The translations under genes were made by a program, and so were the position numbers. DNA of 64,000 nucleotides from Lachnospiraceae bacterium (GTDB taxonomy: Bacteria > Bacillota > Clostridia > Lachnospirales > Lachnospiraceae), in assembly GCA_902363675.1 (NCBI GenBank), contig CABJAV010000010.1:1-64000 (forward strand), read 5' to 3'. Within the stretch, counting starts at the first letter, position 1. Each line of letters begins with the position of its first letter. Shown in pieces: positions 37,001 through 44,509 of the stretch. The notes below the pieces were generated by a model. That model searched no databases and had not been told where the DNA came from. It was given only the letters and a program-made list of their open reading frames with translations.

Positions 37001-38344
37001 GATGAGGACAGTCTGGTTGACAAACTTATAACTGAAAAGAATCTGACAGAAGAAGAGGCATTAAAGGTATTTAAGGTTGCAGCTGCATTACAGCTTACTG
37101 CAAAAGGTCAGGCTGTTATTTACTATGGAGAAGAAATTGGACAACATGGATTAAACAATTATCCAATTCAGTCAAACCGTTACGATTTTGACTGGAACCA
37201 GGTAGATACACAAAGTGCAGATGCAAACAGTATGTTGAATCATTATGAGAAACTGCTTTCTATCCGAACCGAATATAAGAAGCTGTTTGCAAGAGGCGAC
37301 AGAAGTTCAGTACTTGCTTCAGATGATGATGGATATGATGTATTTACAAGATCTTACAATGGAACAAAGCTGTATGTTGGATTAAACATCAAAGATGCAG
37401 ATCAGACAATTTCTATTCCAGTCAGCGAAGCTGCCGGAAGTACAATGACAGATCTGTATTCCGGAAAGATATACACGGTAAGCACTGATGGAAAGGTAGA
37501 AATTACGATTCCAAAAGCTGTAGACGGCGGTACCGTTATCTTAAAGAAGGAAACTTCTTCTAACGGTGGCAGCAGCAGTTCTACCGGAACAACTGAGACT
37601 GTTAAGAATGACACAACAACCGTAACCAACCCAGACGGAAGTAAGACAGAAACAACTGTCATCAAGGATCTTCCGGCAGATACAAAGGCAAGCTTAAATG
37701 TAACTACAGATGCAAATGGAAACAAGACATCGGAAGCAGCTGTTGAGACAAAGGGAACAGAAAAGAAGTCTGGTGTTAGTACTTCTGTTTCTGCAGATGT
37801 TGTAAAGGCAATCACAGATAAAGCCAAGACAACAGATGTAACCATTAAGCAGGAGGTTAAGAAAGCGGATGGTTCTACTGCATATACGGTGGAAGTAAGT
37901 GCAGGAGATGTTAAGGCTGGAGAAACTCTCAAACTTCTGAAGAAAGATGCAAAAACTGGAGAACTGGTATTAGTCAACAAGAAGGATTATACTGTTTCTG
38001 CTGATGGAAGTGTTGATCTGACAATCAAAAACAGCGGTGAGTATGTTCTGTTAAACAGCAAAGATGCAAAAGCTGCTGTAAAAGAAATCAAGAAAACAGT
38101 GAAGGCAACAAAGACTTCTACCAATGTAAAGAAGAAAAAGACTACAAAATTCCCATGGAGCAAGAAGTTGAACATGGAAAACGTAGACAAGATCACCTAT
38201 ACTTCTTCTAAAAAATCGGTTGTAACCGTAAACAAAAACGGAAAGATTACAGCAAAGAAAAAAGGTACTGCAAAGGTGAAAGCAGTCGTTACTTTAAAAG
38301 ATGGAACCAAGAAGACGGTTACCATGAAAGTAAAAGTGAAATAG
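34049..38344 (+). CDS. secreted multidomain alpha-amylase/pullulanase-type GH13 enzyme
   Basis: 1431 residues, ATG at 34049 after AAGGAGGG. Signal peptide to ~residue 37. Then a CBM26-like starch-binding domain (IHFKNDWGWGTPALQYW), two X25-type modules (each ending in a DNAYDSV-like sequence), a pullulanase-associated CBM41-like domain, and the GH13 barrel from ~700. Catalytic residues: DVVLNH (809-814), nucleophile Asp890 in YRVDTVKH, acid/base Glu919 in GEYAG, and His984-Asp985 in SSHDE. The C-terminus has a Ser/Thr linker and the ~195-residue module shared with the protein at 29118, ending in a Big_2-like Ig domain. It should degrade starch or glycogen outside the cell. No sortase signal. 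Confidence 0.92.
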   Translation: MRGERLKKRNRIISFVMAIAMVLTLVTVAPVTAQAAGVTNITIHFKNDWGWGTPALQYWDGTSTTVIGGATEEVPGWGGAKATMLNKDAENEGWYTITLQGNCDGFQLLDFSKPSDNTNGNVRTLAMDYCNDKEPTDIYFNCEKFLTKEDPWYLDSNFQTSIETKLPKQEEETYDPATLVGDFSALTFTNEDEKIGNWNPADTNGDMVYVGNDVYAKTIHFKPLNEEASVQYKVAFNHAWDESIGENGTSDNVTLSIPAGTSYLTVVCDHKNRNLYNSVTNGADTTGDTVSIIGTVRDNNTWVETYEGTEYDFVKLSNRYYVYQKAFKAGSYQYKAVFNHKDWASWDNITLKLLNDKVVTFVYDAETGNAYDSVNNLDKVIEALTAEPQNIEKRWALVEYDRLDGDYEGWNIYCWNSGFSDGLNVKVDEFNGKHYLRIPVKASEADMTLSFCMRKSTTENEWAEKDGGDHYITFPADQKVVIAKFQQGQGITSVLPYNKGYEMKGAENKVAFYYRDDALMQELNESSLSDKVSVVVNGTTYPMTFDKDNQRYVYELEGCTSGKYMYRYIVNGEEVVDPFNESGAFSYKHFDDLTLEASFGNATMDYNDNNVLSVSFKGTDATNIDAKSELASITADLSELGGKTLDVNTELLELSASVRDSVSAGNKSVPVVAKDIYGNVYRATAEVTVTKRDTDTFDWDEAVIYMTCTDRFFDGNTKNDEGVNKSGSLSYHGGDFAGLEQKLDYLQNLGVNTIWITPIVENVDTDTDNGYHGYWAKDFTKLNPYLGTEEELESLINALHKRGMKLMVDVVLNHAGYGTEDYFNSILKDQDGNSISMIRDKDTTITGDDVRDSLSGLPDFVTENADVRNQLVEWQTEWMTKYDIDYYRVDTVKHVDATTWAAFKNSLTKANPDFKMIGEYAGAGYANTAGELGTGTMDSLLDFDFNDKAEAFVTGDINSVESFFQSRNASIDNTATMGGFLSSHDEDSLVDKLITEKNLTEEEALKVFKVAAALQLTAKGQAVIYYGEEIGQHGLNNYPIQSNRYDFDWNQVDTQSADANSMLNHYEKLLSIRTEYKKLFARGDRSSVLASDDDGYDVFTRSYNGTKLYVGLNIKDADQTISIPVSEAAGSTMTDLYSGKIYTVSTDGKVEITIPKAVDGGTVILKKETSSNGGSSSSTGTTETVKNDTTTVTNPDGSKTETTVIKDLPADTKASLNVTTDANGNKTSEAAVETKGTEKKSGVSTSVSADVVKAITDKAKTTDVTIKQEVKKADGSTAYTVEVSAGDVKAGETLKLLKKDAKTGELVLVNKKDYTVSADGSVDLTIKNSGEYVLLNSKDAKAAVKEIKKTVKATKTSTNVKKKKTTKFPWSKKLNMENVDKITYTSSKKSVVTVNKNGKITAKKKGTAKVKAVVTLKDGTKKTVTMKVKVK

Positions 38345-38373
38345 CTTAACTCATATTATTACTTATCCTTATA

Positions 38374-38404
38374 GAGTCCCCACTTGTATTACAGGTGGGG
38401 ACTC
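38374..38404 (+). terminator. intrinsic terminator after the amylase gene
   Basis: GAGTCCCCAC and GTGGGGACTC form a perfect 10-bp stem with an 11-nt loop. A CTCCTTTTTA tract follows. Confidence 0.85.
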
Positions 38405-38418
38405 ACTCCTTTTTAGGG

Positions 38419-38447
38419 TTGAAAAAGGAAAGGGTTAATGTTAAGAT
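38419..38447 (+). promoter_or_regulatory. probable promoter of the mgtE leader
   Basis: TTGAAA (38419-38424), 17-bp spacer, TAAGAT (38442-38447). It would give a leader of ~295 nt containing a short ORF and hairpins before mgtE. A TATAAT at 38495-38500 is an alternative -10 but lacks a good -35 and would start inside the ribosome site of the short ORF. Confidence 0.5.
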
Positions 38448-38516
38448 GTACGAGGTTAAAAAATTTGATTCATGTGTCATTTTTAAACATGACATATAAT
38501 AATGGAGGTGAAATTC

Positions 38517-38603
38517 ATGGACAGTTGTGATAGTCATGGGCGAAGTATGATGTGCAGTGTTTTATATGATTATGCAATAAGAACGCAGCTGTCTGTGAGA
38601 TAG
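38517..38603 (+). CDS. 28-residue putative leader peptide upstream of mgtE
   Basis: ATG at 38517 is preceded by GGAGGTG at ideal spacing; the peptide begins MDSCDSHGRSMMCSVLYDYA and ends with TAG at 38601-38603. Just upstream, TGTCAT-N8-ATGACA (38475-38494) forms a hairpin in the RNA. The last codons overlap the AAGAACG arm of a downstream stem, so ribosome position could control RNA folding ahead of mgtE. The strong ribosome site and location support a regulatory peptide. I know no family for it. Confidence 0.5.
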   Translation: MDSCDSHGRSMMCSVLYDYAIRTQLSVR

Positions 38604-38663
38604 CCTCGTTCTTGTTTCTCATGCATGAAGCACCGCACCGTAACTGGTAGGTGTATTTTTTTT
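38579..38663 (+). promoter_or_regulatory. candidate translation-coupled attenuator upstream of mgtE
   Basis: AAGAACG (38579-38585) pairs with CGTTCTT (38607-38613) across the leader-peptide stop. Further on, CACCGCACC (38631-38639) can fold with GGTAGGTG (38646-38653), followed by eight T, a weak terminator. The rest of 38604-38749 holds no other gene. The conserved Mg2+ M-box sequence was not recognised. Confidence 0.4.
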
Positions 38664-38749
38664 GCTGTATTGGAAATTATTTTGGAATTCCGACACAGAC
38701 AGCAAAAGCAAGCTTGCCACACACTTATTTTACACATAAGGAGGCATGT

Positions 38750-40147
38750 ATGAGCAGAACAGAATTAAAGAACAAGAATTACAGCAAAGAATTAGCAGCT
38801 TTTATCCGCAGTGGTCTTTCTAAGGAAGAATTAAGAAAGCGTCTGTCAAATTACCATGAGAATGATATTGCTGATGCATTGGAGCGTCTGACAGCCGCAG
38901 AGCGTAAAAGACTGTATCAGATTTTAGGTGTTCAGCGGATTGCGGAAATTTTAAGTTATGTAGATGATCCAGAGATTTATTTTAAAGAATTAACGATTGC
39001 CAATGCCGCAAAAGTGATCTCGCTGATGGATTCCGATGATGCGGTAGATGTTTTGGAAAATCTTGAGGAAGACAGAAAGCGGGAAATTGTAAAGCGTCTG
39101 GACAAAGAAGCGGGCGAAGACATCCGCATGCTGTTATCTTATGATGAAGAAGAAATTGGTAGTTGTATGACGACCAATTATGTGTGCATTCGTAAGGATT
39201 TATCCATCCGGCAGGCAATGAGCGAACTGGTGCGACAGGCGGGAGAGAATGACAACATTTCTACGATTTATGTGGTAGATGAGCAGGAACATTTTTTCGG
39301 AGCTATCGATTTAAAAGATTTGATCGTTGCAAGAGATAATGTGGATCTGGATAGTATCATTATTCATTCCTATCCTTATGTGCTCGATCATGAGAAAATT
39401 GATGATTGTATTGACCGGATTGTTGAGTACTCCGAGGATTCCATTCCGGTTCTGAAGGAAGATGGAACAATCCTTGGTGCCATTACATCAGAAGATATCG
39501 TAGAACTCGTAGACAATGAGATGGGCGAAGATTATGCAAAACTCGCTGGTCTGACTGCAGAGGAAGATTTGAATGAAACAACAGTCGCAAGTATGAAAAA
39601 GCGTCTGCCATGGTTGATTATTCTTTTGTTCCTTGGCACAGCGGTTTCTTCGGTTGTGGGAATTTTTGAGACGGTTGTTGCGATTCTTCCAATCGTTATC
39701 TGTTTCCAGTCACTGGTACTGGATATGGCAGGCAATGTCGGAACGCAGTCACTTGCTGTTACTATCCGTGTTCTCATGGATGAGCATTTAACCGGAAAAC
39801 AAAAACTTCAGCTTTTGGCAAAAGAGATGAAAATCGGTTTTTTGAATGGACTGATCCTTGGGATTTTTGCACTTATTCTGTTGGGATTGTACATTCATTT
39901 ATTCAAACATTATACATGGGGATATGCTTTTTTGATTTCCGGATGTGTCGGCATTTCCCTTGTTGTTGCGATGGTGATTTCCAGTATGGTGGGAACGGTT
40001 ATTCCAATGTTTTTCCACAAGATCAAAATTGATCCGGCAGTAGCGAGTGGTCCGTTGATTACTACCGTGAATGATCTTGTGGCAGTTGTGACATATTACG
40101 GTTTATCATTTGTATTTTTGATCAACATTTTTCAGGTGGCAGGTTAA
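38750..40147 (+). CDS. mgtE: magnesium transporter MgtE
   Basis: 465 residues from the ATG at 38750, behind AAGGAGG; an in-frame upstream ATG is not supported. Domains: MgtE N-terminal helical superhelix (~20-125), two CBS domains (~130-260), a connecting helix, then five membrane helices with the selectivity region MAGNVGTQSLAVTIR. Imports Mg2+ as a dimer; the cytosolic N and CBS domains close the pore when Mg2+ is plentiful. The stop overlaps the stop region of the convergent asnB gene by 4 bp. Confidence 0.95.
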   Translation: MSRTELKNKNYSKELAAFIRSGLSKEELRKRLSNYHENDIADALERLTAAERKRLYQILGVQRIAEILSYVDDPEIYFKELTIANAAKVISLMDSDDAVDVLENLEEDRKREIVKRLDKEAGEDIRMLLSYDEEEIGSCMTTNYVCIRKDLSIRQAMSELVRQAGENDNISTIYVVDEQEHFFGAIDLKDLIVARDNVDLDSIIIHSYPYVLDHEKIDDCIDRIVEYSEDSIPVLKEDGTILGAITSEDIVELVDNEMGEDYAKLAGLTAEEDLNETTVASMKKRLPWLIILLFLGTAVSSVVGIFETVVAILPIVICFQSLVLDMAGNVGTQSLAVTIRVLMDEHLTGKQKLQLLAKEMKIGFLNGLILGIFALILLGLYIHLFKHYTWGYAFLISGCVGISLVVAMVISSMVGTVIPMFFHKIKIDPAVASGPLITTVNDLVAVVTYYGLSFVFLINIFQVAG

Positions 40148-41991
40148 AACTGCAGGTGGTATTTTTCCATCCAGTAATTGATCTGGATAAAGTATGCGAT
40201 TAATTGCGGACCTGCCATTAGCTGGCCAAACCATGGTCTGCCGTATTGTTTTGGAGCATCGATGAATGCACGTACCTTCGTATGGTCTACAAGAGACTGA
40301 ATCGGTGCATTGGTATCGGAAAGAATATGGCGCATTTCAGAAACCAGAAGTTTTTCATATCCCGGATGATAGGTCTTTGGATAGGGACTCTTTTTGCGGT
40401 GGAGTAGTTCAGATGGAAGAACATCACAAAAAGCGTCCCTTAACAATGTTTTTTCCACCCTGTTTTGATATTTCATATGCCACGGCACGTTATAGACATA
40501 TTCAATGATGCGATGGTCGGCAAAAGGTACACGGGCCTCTAAACCACTGTACATACTTGTGCGGTCCATGCGGTCGAGCAGTGTCTGCATAAACCATTTG
40601 ATATTCAGATAGCCGATGATGCGCCGGCGTTCTTCTTCTTTGCTTTCACCGGCGAGAAGAGGCGCTTTTGCTTTGGATTCCAGGTAGCGCTCATAGGAAT
40701 AATCTGTCAGATCCAGATCGTTTACAATTTCGTCGGTCAGAAAAGCCGTTCGCGCAGTCAGATCAAAAGACCATGGAAAACCGTTGGCATGGAACAGGTC
40801 ATCCCGATAAAACCAAGGGTATCCGCCAAAAATTTCGTCAGCACATTCTCCCGTTAAAGCAACTTTATTATGTTTACTTACCAGCGAACAGAAGTACAGG
40901 AGCGATGCATCCACATCGGTCATTCCGGGCAGATCTTTGGCATCTACTGCAGAATAAAGTTCATGAAACAGTTGCTCTTCGTTGCAGAACAGATAGGTGT
41001 GATTCGTAGGACAAGCGGTAAGCATCTTTTTTACATAGGTAACATCCTGCTCCGGCTGGAATGTGCTCGAAGTAAAGTATTTATCATTTCCCTCAAAATC
41101 AAATGAAAAAGTATTTAAAGTCACCCCCTGCCTGGAAAGTGCATTTTGTGAGATTGCGGTAACGATGCTCGAATCGATTCCTCCGGACAGAAACGTGCAG
41201 ACTTCTACATCGGATACAAGCTGGCGGGTGATGGCATCTTCCACCAGGAAACGCACATGATCTACGGTGTCAGTGTAGGTATCGGTGTGTGGATGACAGG
41301 AAAGTTCCCAGTAACAGGTGTCATGCAGACCTTGTGGTGAATAGACCATAAAATGTCCGGGAAGAACCTCGGAAAGATTTTGGAAAATACAGGTGCCGGA
41401 TGTGTGTGCAGGTCCGATCGCAAGAAGTTCCTGCATGCCCTGACGGTCGATTGCAGGGGTGATGGCAGGATGGCAAAAGAGCGCTTTGGGTTCCGAACCA
41501 AAGGCCAGAGAGCCTTCCATCTGCGTATAGAAGAGCGGTTTGACACCGGCGCGGTCACGGTACAGCAGAAGCTGCTGCTTTTGTTCATCGTAGATGGCAA
41601 AGGCGAAGATTCCGTTTAATTTTTGGACAAAAGAAGGTCCGAAGTGCATATAACAGTAAAGGATGACTTCGGTATCAGAGGTTGTTTCAAAATGAAATTT
41701 TCCGGCAGGAAGTTCTGCTTTCAATTCTTCGGTGTTGTAAATTTCTCCGTTGTATACAATGGTGCAGGTATGATCGTGGACGGTGCGGGTCATAGGCTGC
41801 GTTCCACACTGGATATCGCGGATGCTCAGACGGCTGTGTGCAAGTCCGGTGTGGGCCGATAAGAAGATCCCGTGATTGTCATTTCCGCGTCGTCGTATGG
41901 ACTGCCACATATCTGTCAAAATTTTTTCCCAGTGGATCCGTTCTCTCAGGTAGTCTTTTTTATAATTGCAAAAGCCGGCAATTCCGCACAT
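40144..41991 (-). CDS. asnB: glutamine-dependent asparagine synthetase
   Basis: 615 residues. The start at 41991 gives MCGIAGF, putting the glutaminase nucleophile at Cys2, and is preceded by GGAGGAAG; the upstream in-frame ATG is rejected on this basis. N-terminal Ntn glutamine amidotransferase (VYNGEIYN, SDTEVILYCY), C-terminal PP-loop synthetase with FLSGGIDSS, and TGECADEIFGGYPW and YLNIKWFMQTLLDRMDRTSM in part. Converts aspartate to asparagine with ATP and glutamine. Monocistronic and convergent with mgtE. Confidence 0.94.
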   Translation of the reverse strand: MCGIAGFCNYKKDYLRERIHWEKILTDMWQSIRRRGNDNHGIFLSAHTGLAHSRLSIRDIQCGTQPMTRTVHDHTCTIVYNGEIYNTEELKAELPAGKFHFETTSDTEVILYCYMHFGPSFVQKLNGIFAFAIYDEQKQQLLLYRDRAGVKPLFYTQMEGSLAFGSEPKALFCHPAITPAIDRQGMQELLAIGPAHTSGTCIFQNLSEVLPGHFMVYSPQGLHDTCYWELSCHPHTDTYTDTVDHVRFLVEDAITRQLVSDVEVCTFLSGGIDSSIVTAISQNALSRQGVTLNTFSFDFEGNDKYFTSSTFQPEQDVTYVKKMLTACPTNHTYLFCNEEQLFHELYSAVDAKDLPGMTDVDASLLYFCSLVSKHNKVALTGECADEIFGGYPWFYRDDLFHANGFPWSFDLTARTAFLTDEIVNDLDLTDYSYERYLESKAKAPLLAGESKEEERRRIIGYLNIKWFMQTLLDRMDRTSMYSGLEARVPFADHRIIEYVYNVPWHMKYQNRVEKTLLRDAFCDVLPSELLHRKKSPYPKTYHPGYEKLLVSEMRHILSDTNAPIQSLVDHTKVRAFIDAPKQYGRPWFGQLMAGPQLIAYFIQINYWMEKYHLQF

Positions 41992-42093
41992 GACAAAGGC
42001 TTCCTCCGTATATCGATGCATTTATGTTTGGTTTTAGTATATGTATAAGAAAATATAAAGATACATTTTTTTGTATTTCCCTTCCATAAATTA

Positions 42094-42122
42094 TTGAAAC
42101 GAAGAACAATATCTGCTACGAT
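42094..42122 (+). promoter_or_regulatory. promoter upstream of the small exported protein gene
   Basis: TTGAAA (42094-42099), 17-bp spacer, TACGAT (42117-42122) with an extended TGC before the -10. Confidence 0.55.
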
Positions 42123-42155
42123 AGCACTGAAACGAAAAGCTTTGGACAGGTGGCA

Positions 42156-42605
42156 ATGGATATGACAAACAGAACTTTTGGTAAAAAGTGGATATGTCTG
42201 ATCTTAACATTCGTGATTTTATTATCAGGAATGTGTTTTTCGTCTTATCAGACAGCATCGGTTCTGGCATCCATTGAGCGTGAGAATACGGTGGATTCTG
42301 TTACAGGAAATCCGGCGCAGACACTTGAGACATCTTCACCATCCCTGTGTCAGAATCAGGGGGCGGAAGAAGTTTTCGGCACACGCGGACTGGACACAAG
42401 GCTCATTTCGGAGCGTCGCACGGAGAAAGTGCACATCCTTCGGACGCTTCTGTTATCTTACGCTTTAACCAATCAGTTGGAGCATTTCACATATTTCTAT
42501 ACATATCGCATGCCGTTTCTAGGAAAAGAAGCGGGTACTCTGCGAACCATCATCCGTTATATTCATCTGACGGATGGGGAGAAAGATTACGCATACGATC
42601 TTTAA
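42156..42605 (+). CDS. exported or membrane-anchored hypothetical protein
   Basis: 149 residues from the ATG at 42156 (42162 is also possible; both follow ACAGGTGG). The N-terminus has one hydrophobic helix (WICLILTFVILLSGMCF), either a signal peptide or an anchor. A Ser/Thr/Gln-rich linker follows, then a helical C-terminal half with RTLLLSYALTNQLEHFTYFY. I do not recognise the family. It has its own promoter; a GGTGAA-AA-TTCACC hairpin at 42608-42621 follows the stop. The role is unknown. Confidence 0.6.
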   Translation: MDMTNRTFGKKWICLILTFVILLSGMCFSSYQTASVLASIERENTVDSVTGNPAQTLETSSPSLCQNQGAEEVFGTRGLDTRLISERRTEKVHILRTLLLSYALTNQLEHFTYFYTYRMPFLGKEAGTLRTIIRYIHLTDGEKDYAYDL

Positions 42606-42708
42606 AAGGTGAAAATTCACCGGCAGTCACCAATTTTGATTGATGGCTTTGTTATGGTACATAAAAATAATAAAAGAGATCGCGCGTATGTCGCAGAAAA
42701 GAGGAAAT

Positions 42709-42840
42709 ATGATAGAGAACATTATTGTTGGAGTGATTGTAGCACTTGTAATTATCGCTGGAGTTGTCGCATGGTGGTTTGAAAATCACGGAGAGGACAT
42801 TCAAAATCCAGACGAAAAGAAATTACAGGATAAAAAATAA
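42709..42840 (+). CDS. 43-residue single-pass membrane protein
   Basis: The ATG at 42709 follows AGAGGAAAT. One membrane helix (IIVGVIVALVIIAGVVAWWF) is followed by a short hydrophilic tail rich in Asp, Glu and Lys. It lacks the Cys cluster of the FeoB-associated small proteins it otherwise resembles. It precedes pyruvate kinase by 53 bp. Function unknown. Confidence 0.6.
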   Translation: MIENIIVGVIVALVIIAGVVAWWFENHGEDIQNPDEKKLQDKK

Positions 42841-42893
42841 AGTATAAATACATCAAATTTGTAGAATACTGGGAGTAACAGAAAGGCAAGAAA

Positions 42894-44327
42894 ATGAAGA
42901 AAACAAAGATTATTTGTACAATGGGACCTGCAACGGCAGATGATGAAGTATTAAAAGAGATTATGCGAAGTGGCATGGATGTTGCCAGAATCAATTTTTC
43001 CCATGGAAATGGAGCGGAACATTTACCAAAAGTGGAACAGATAAAAAGACTTCGGAAAGAATTAGGATTACCGATTGCATTATTGCTCGATACAAGCGGA
43101 CCGGAGATTCGTCTTGGGAATTTTGAAAACGATAAGATTCAACTGAATGCGGGAGATATGTTTACACTGACTGCAAGAGAAATTACTGGAAATGAAAAAG
43201 AGGCATCCATCACTTACAAGAATCTGGTGAAGGATGTACAGCCGGGGATGCGTATTCTGATCGATGATGGTTTGATTGAAATGCGTGTAAAAGAATTGAC
43301 GGATACGGATATTGTATGTGAAGTGGAAAACGGAGGCGTGGTGTCCAACCATAAGGGAATTAACGTTCCAGATGCTGAACTTACAATGCCTTATATCAGT
43401 GAAAAGGATCGTAACGATCTTATTTTCGGTGTGGAACAGGGCTTTGATTTTGTGGCAGCATCCTTTGTCCGTTGTGCAGATGATATTGTTCAGCTTCGTA
43501 ATCTTCTCAGCGAACATGGTGATAATGACATGAAGATTCTTGCTAAGATTGAGAATCGTCAGGGTGTGGATAACATTGATGAAATTCTGGCTGTCTCGGA
43601 TGGCGTCATGGTTGCCAGAGGAGATATGGGTGTAGAAATCCCAATTCAGGAAGTTCCGGCCATCCAGAAATTGATCATTAAAAAGGTGTACAATGCAGGA
43701 AAAATTGTTATCACAGCAACACAGATGCTGGATTCCATGATGAAAAATCCGCGTCCGACCAGAGCGGAAGCAACGGATGTTGCAAATGCAATTTATGACG
43801 GTACCAGTGCAATCATGCTTTCCGGAGAGACTGCTGCCGGCAAATATCCGGTACAGGCAGTAAAGACGATGGCCGAAATTGCTGAGTATACCGAAAATGA
43901 CATTGATTATGTAAAACGTTTCCGCCAGTTAGAAAAATTGCCAAAAGATGATGTTACAGATGCCATTTCTCATGCAACCTGCATGACAGCAATTGATATT
44001 AATGCATCTGCAATTGTTACAGTCACAAAGTCGGGCAGAACAGCCCGTATGATATCCAGGTATCGCCCAAATTCACCAATCATCGGATGCACCCCATCTG
44101 AACATACATATCGTCAGATGAGTTTGTCCTGGGGCGTTATTCCTCTGATGATCAAGGAGGAGACCAGCACGGATGTATTATTTGCCAATGCAATGAAGCG
44201 CGCAGAGAAAGAAGGCTATCTGAAAGAAGGTGAACTTGCTGTTATTACCGCAGGTGTACCGCTTGGAATGTCAGGAACTACAAATCTGATCCGTGTGGCT
44301 GTGGCAGGACAATGCGAGTCATTATAA
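42894..44327 (+). CDS. pyk: pyruvate kinase
   Basis: 477 residues with the normal bacterial domain set (A/B/C) and no extra C-terminal PEP-utilising domain. Signatures: KIICTMGPAT at the N-terminus, MDVARINFSHG, LLDTSGPEIRLG, and ILAKIENRQGV with the catalytic Lys, plus GDMGVEIPIQEV and ATQMLDSMMKNPRPTRAEATDVANA in part. Transfers phosphate from PEP to ADP in glycolysis. It is followed by a terminator, so transcription ends here. Confidence 0.96.
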   Translation: MKKTKIICTMGPATADDEVLKEIMRSGMDVARINFSHGNGAEHLPKVEQIKRLRKELGLPIALLLDTSGPEIRLGNFENDKIQLNAGDMFTLTAREITGNEKEASITYKNLVKDVQPGMRILIDDGLIEMRVKELTDTDIVCEVENGGVVSNHKGINVPDAELTMPYISEKDRNDLIFGVEQGFDFVAASFVRCADDIVQLRNLLSEHGDNDMKILAKIENRQGVDNIDEILAVSDGVMVARGDMGVEIPIQEVPAIQKLIIKKVYNAGKIVITATQMLDSMMKNPRPTRAEATDVANAIYDGTSAIMLSGETAAGKYPVQAVKTMAEIAEYTENDIDYVKRFRQLEKLPKDDVTDAISHATCMTAIDINASAIVTVTKSGRTARMISRYRPNSPIIGCTPSEHTYRQMSLSWGVIPLMIKEETSTDVLFANAMKRAEKEGYLKEGELAVITAGVPLGMSGTTNLIRVAVAGQCESL

Positions 44328-44413
44328 ATTTATTGTAAAACAGACAACGAAACACTTGTTCGGTGATGCAGGCTGTGCTATGATAAGCAGGTTGCAGGAA
44401 AAGTGTAATGAAG

Positions 44414-44453
44414 GTTGGAAATCATACATTTGCATGTGATTTCCAACTTTTTT
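44414..44453 (+). terminator. intrinsic terminator downstream of pyk
   Basis: GTTGGAAATCA and TGATTTCCAAC form an 11-bp stem with an inner ACAT/ATGT extension, followed by TTTTTTT. Confidence 0.88.
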
Positions 44454-44467
44454 AATGTGTGATAGTG

Positions 44468-44490
44468 TCAAGTTTTCTATGAAAACTTGA
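44468..44490. promoter_or_regulatory. perfect inverted repeat before the secreted nuclease gene
   Basis: TCAAGTTTTC-TAT-GAAAACTTGA, 10-bp arms with a 3-base centre, ending 19 bp before the start codon at 44510. There is no T tract after it, so an operator or an RNA hairpin close to the ribosome site is more likely than a terminator. Confidence 0.6.
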
Positions 44491-44509
44491 TATGCAGGGA
44501 GAAATTAAT

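Noticed and set aside
38495..38500. TATAAT as the main mgtE leader promoter
   Set aside because: The -35 position (ATGTGT) is poor and the start would fall inside the ribosome site of the leader peptide; TTGAAA-N17-TAAGAT upstream fits better.
38419..38749. M-box or other known Mg2+ riboswitch before mgtE
   Set aside because: The conserved M-box sequence blocks were not found; a leader peptide plus attenuator explains the region better.
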